The notes under the pieces: generated by a model
Told to the model about the DNA's origin: nothing
The model's input: the letters and a program-made list of their open reading frames with translations, nothing else
Database searches by the model: none
Program-made: the position numbers and the translations under genes
Shown: piece after piece, positions 62,187-64,000 of the stretch
Layout: each line of letters begins with the position of its first letter
Position numbering within the stretch: position 1 is the stretch's first letter
Assembly (NCBI RefSeq): GCF_900078545.1
Contig: NZ_FLLS01000002.1
Span: 1,559,404 to 1,623,403, forward strand
Length of the DNA: 64,000 bases
Reading direction: 5' to 3'
DNA from: Olegusella massiliensis
GTDB taxonomy: Bacteria > Actinomycetota > Coriobacteriia > Coriobacteriales > Atopobiaceae

Positions 62187-62786
62187 ATGGCAAGCTCTAA
62201 TGGAGCAGACGCAAGTAAGACTGCACTTGAAGCAAGTTATCTGCGTGCATTACCGACTCCTGTTATCAGTAGCGTCACAGACAATGAAGGTGCGCTTGAC
62301 TTATTAGCCAAACTTGATTTGTGGACTCGTGCGCAGGTCCTGTTGCTACCTGTAAGCGACCAAGGTGGCATCTCTATGACAACCCTTGCCAAGCGAGCTT
62401 TTGCTGCTGGCAAACGTGTGGGACTTTGCTTGAATTGCAATGGTGTTGCCGACTGTATTGAGATCTTTTCTGAAGCAGAACTTAGTGTTACAGAGCGAAC
62501 GATTCCTAAGGCATCTAGCTGCAGCGCCGAAGGCGATACGTTGGGCTTCAGCTGCAGCGAGCTTGTTGAGTCGCTCTGCATTGTATCCGGATTGGTGTTT
62601 GATAGCCAAGGGTATCGCGTTGGTGAAGATGACGATAAACTCGATGAGTTTCTTGCTTTCTATCCTGGTCACAAGCTTGCTCTTGTCCGTTCGATGCAGA
62701 TCTCAAGCAATCCTTTGCCACATGGAGACAAAGCAATCGCTGTTGATTATCTCATCACCGAAAATGCTGTCTGGCATTGTGGTTAG
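62187..62786 (+). CDS. Degenerate 5-formyl-THF cyclo-ligase homologue
   Basis: A 199-residue protein with the overall frame of cyclo-ligase: VFDSQGYRVG followed by a loop, then LALVRSMQISSNPLPHGDKAIAVDYLITE (in part), which matches the family C-terminus (VDYLITE). In the position of the glycine-rich G-Y-G-G-G-x-Y-D loop it has GEDDDKLDEF (146-155). The N-terminal basic ATP helix is also absent, and it carries a cysteine cluster (CLNCNGVADC, 81-90). The ORF is intact and has a GAGGAG ribosome binding site at 6 nt. It is probably an expressed paralogue with another function. An active copy is at 5884-6489. Confidence 0.6.
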   Translation: MASSNGADASKTALEASYLRALPTPVISSVTDNEGALDLLAKLDLWTRAQVLLLPVSDQGGISMTTLAKRAFAAGKRVGLCLNCNGVADCIEIFSEAELSVTERTIPKASSCSAEGDTLGFSCSELVESLCIVSGLVFDSQGYRVGEDDDKLDEFLAFYPGHKLALVRSMQISSNPLPHGDKAIAVDYLITENAVWHCG

Positions 62787-62881
62787 TTTCTTCTCCACAG
62801 CAGACTTACAACTTGATTTTGCTTCGCAGACGGTTTACGACGTACTCTTTTTTCCTAGTAGGTTCTTACGATGCGCCTTTA

Positions 62882-63892
62882 CTACAGCTTGCATGCAGTG
62901 ACATTCAGATGAGCGGCCATATCCCTAATTGCTTTGGCGTAACCCTTGACACCTAAGCCCACAATAGACTCAAAGCATGCGCCGCGCACGTAAGAAATCT
63001 GTCTAAATGATTCACGTTTGTCTACCTCAGATATATGCACCTCAATAGTGGGAATATCAACCGCACGCAGGGCATCAAGCAAAGCAATTGAAGTATGCGT
63101 GAGAGCTCCTGGATTGATGATGATACCGTCATAAGTCTGATAGGCATCTTGGATGCGGTCAACGATATCGCCCTCATGATTGGACTGAAAACACGAGCAG
63201 GTACTAAAGCCAGCTTCACTGGCTACCGCTTTGCAAAGTGTGAGTAGATCATCGTAGCTTCTGTGACCATAAATATCTGGTTCGCGAATGCCAAGCATAT
63301 TGACATTAGGTCCGTTGATGATAAGAAGCCTGTAATCTTTAGTAGGAACACTCTCATTCTCATAATCATCAGCAATGCGGAGCTCGTTTGACTTTTCTGG
63401 CACAGCATCTGTTTCGTCTGTCTTATCATGCTCAAAAAGTTGGCTGAGACCTGCCAAATCATCAACATCAGAATGAGCATGACTCAAAAGATGGGCACCA
63501 TCAGATAAATCGGCATTGTTGGCACGTGATTGTGCCTCGTAGGAGCGCTGACGAGAAGGGCTAATACGCACACGTAGATTGGATGCTAAAGGAGAGGTGC
63601 CCACTACGGCATCTGCATCATCAGGATTAAGGCCCGTGAGCTCAACAAAAGAGTTATACACGTCGCGAACAAGACGCGGTCCAAAAACCACCTCAAGGCC
63701 ATCGAAACCTCGTGAAACTAAGCCAAGCACTCCTGTGATGGATTCAAGTTCCTCATCATTAACTTCTTCAGGATTGATGATACGGAGCCTTAGTCGCGTC
63801 ATGCACAAAGAGTTGGAGAGGACATTTTCTTTACCGCCCACATTCAAAAGTACTGATTTTGCGATTGACGAAGGCGAAGCTTCGACTGCCAT
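62882..63892 (-). CDS. aroQ: PTS EIIB-like domain fused to type II 3-dehydroquinate dehydratase
   Basis: A 336-residue fusion. Residues 8-90 match glucose-family PTS EIIB (VLLNVGGKENVLSNSLCMTR, candidate phospho-Cys30, then LEVVFGPRLVRDVYN). Residues 95-185 are an acidic, probably disordered linker. Residues 187-332 are AroQ, the shikimate-pathway dehydratase. All catalytic positions are present with the right spacing: Asn196, Arg203, Tyr208, Asn260, His266, His286 and Arg297. Both parts are in one uninterrupted frame with a GGGAGG ribosome binding site. The pairing is unusual and suggests control of the shikimate step by the sugar phosphorelay or a purely structural use of EIIB. Confidence 0.85.
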   Translation of the reverse strand: MAVEASPSSIAKSVLLNVGGKENVLSNSLCMTRLRLRIINPEEVNDEELESITGVLGLVSRGFDGLEVVFGPRLVRDVYNSFVELTGLNPDDADAVVGTSPLASNLRVRISPSRQRSYEAQSRANNADLSDGAHLLSHAHSDVDDLAGLSQLFEHDKTDETDAVPEKSNELRIADDYENESVPTKDYRLLIINGPNVNMLGIREPDIYGHRSYDDLLTLCKAVASEAGFSTCSCFQSNHEGDIVDRIQDAYQTYDGIIINPGALTHTSIALLDALRAVDIPTIEVHISEVDKRESFRQISYVRGACFESIVGLGVKGYAKAIRDMAAHLNVTACKL

Positions 63893-64000
63893 AAGATCCT
63901 ATCCTCCCTGAAGTTGCGAGACTTCAGTATAGGAAAAATTCTGCCCTACATATAGCTTTTCTTAAGTTCAAACGGTGAGTGGCAGCTTGTTTAGGTAAAA

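Overview
The window reads as a chromosomal segment of a moderate-GC, fermentative, anaerobic actinobacterium. The closest fit by gene content is the Coriobacteriia (Atopobium/Lancefieldella/Olsenella type). That placement is an inference from content and protein style: an arginine deiminase cluster, bifunctional AdhE, Pta/AckA, ATP-dependent PEP carboxykinase, a formate-dependent folate C1 cluster and LPXTG surface proteins. No rRNA, tRNA, CRISPR array, transposase or integrase was found.

Layout. 1-7.4 kb: the 3' end of valS, an aldose-1-epimerase-like gene, a MalY/PatB C-S lyase, an exported M3-type peptidase, a phosphopantetheinyl transferase overlapping the region of 5-formyl-THF cyclo-ligase, and two small genes. 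7.7-13.0 kb: a folate/C1 operon fhs-fchA-folD-folE-folC. In it FolD has lost the catalytic lysine and glutamine used for its cyclohydrolase step, while the neighbouring FchA supplies that step. 13.1-21.8 kb: a zinc-ribbon membrane protein, thrS (no TGS domain) behind a short leader ORF and hairpin, a CmpB-like membrane protein, a degenerate Cys/Met-metabolism PLP-fold protein, adhE, a phosphotransferase and a lipoprotein. 21.9-24.7 kb (minus strand): a dagK-like gene, a small membrane protein, thyA and folA as one operon. 24.9-30.1 kb: rnd, a membrane zinc protease, xseA-xseB, a HIT protein and ackA. 30.1-40.8 kb: a GNAT gene, pckA, a NitT/TauT-type ABC system whose permease and ATPase are one polypeptide, pta, glf with a family-2 glycosyltransferase, a ferredoxin, maf and a P1 peptidase.

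40.76-51.6 kb is an AT-rich accessory block of different base composition. It carries an S66 peptidase, CsbD, an alpha/beta hydrolase, an antitoxin-like fragment, a double-cupin protein, a Crp/Fnr regulator overlapping a DUF488 gene, a DUF1858-DUF438-hemerythrin-PAS protein, an AlkD-type protein and an LPXTG surface protein with tandem 84-residue SHIRT-like repeats. The regulator looks like the hub of a small regulon. The same 20-bp palindrome (TATGTTG-N6-CAACATA) lies in front of the cupin/regulator pair and in front of the hemerythrin gene. At both minus-strand promoters it sits exactly 19 nt upstream of a -10-like hexamer, which places its centre at -41.5.

51.6-64 kb returns to core-like genes: an rlmD-type RNA methyltransferase, ppk1, arcA-arcB-yfcC-type transporter (no carbamate kinase in the window), trpS, a degenerate second cyclo-ligase-like protein, and an unusual fusion of a PTS EIIB-like domain to type II dehydroquinase (AroQ).
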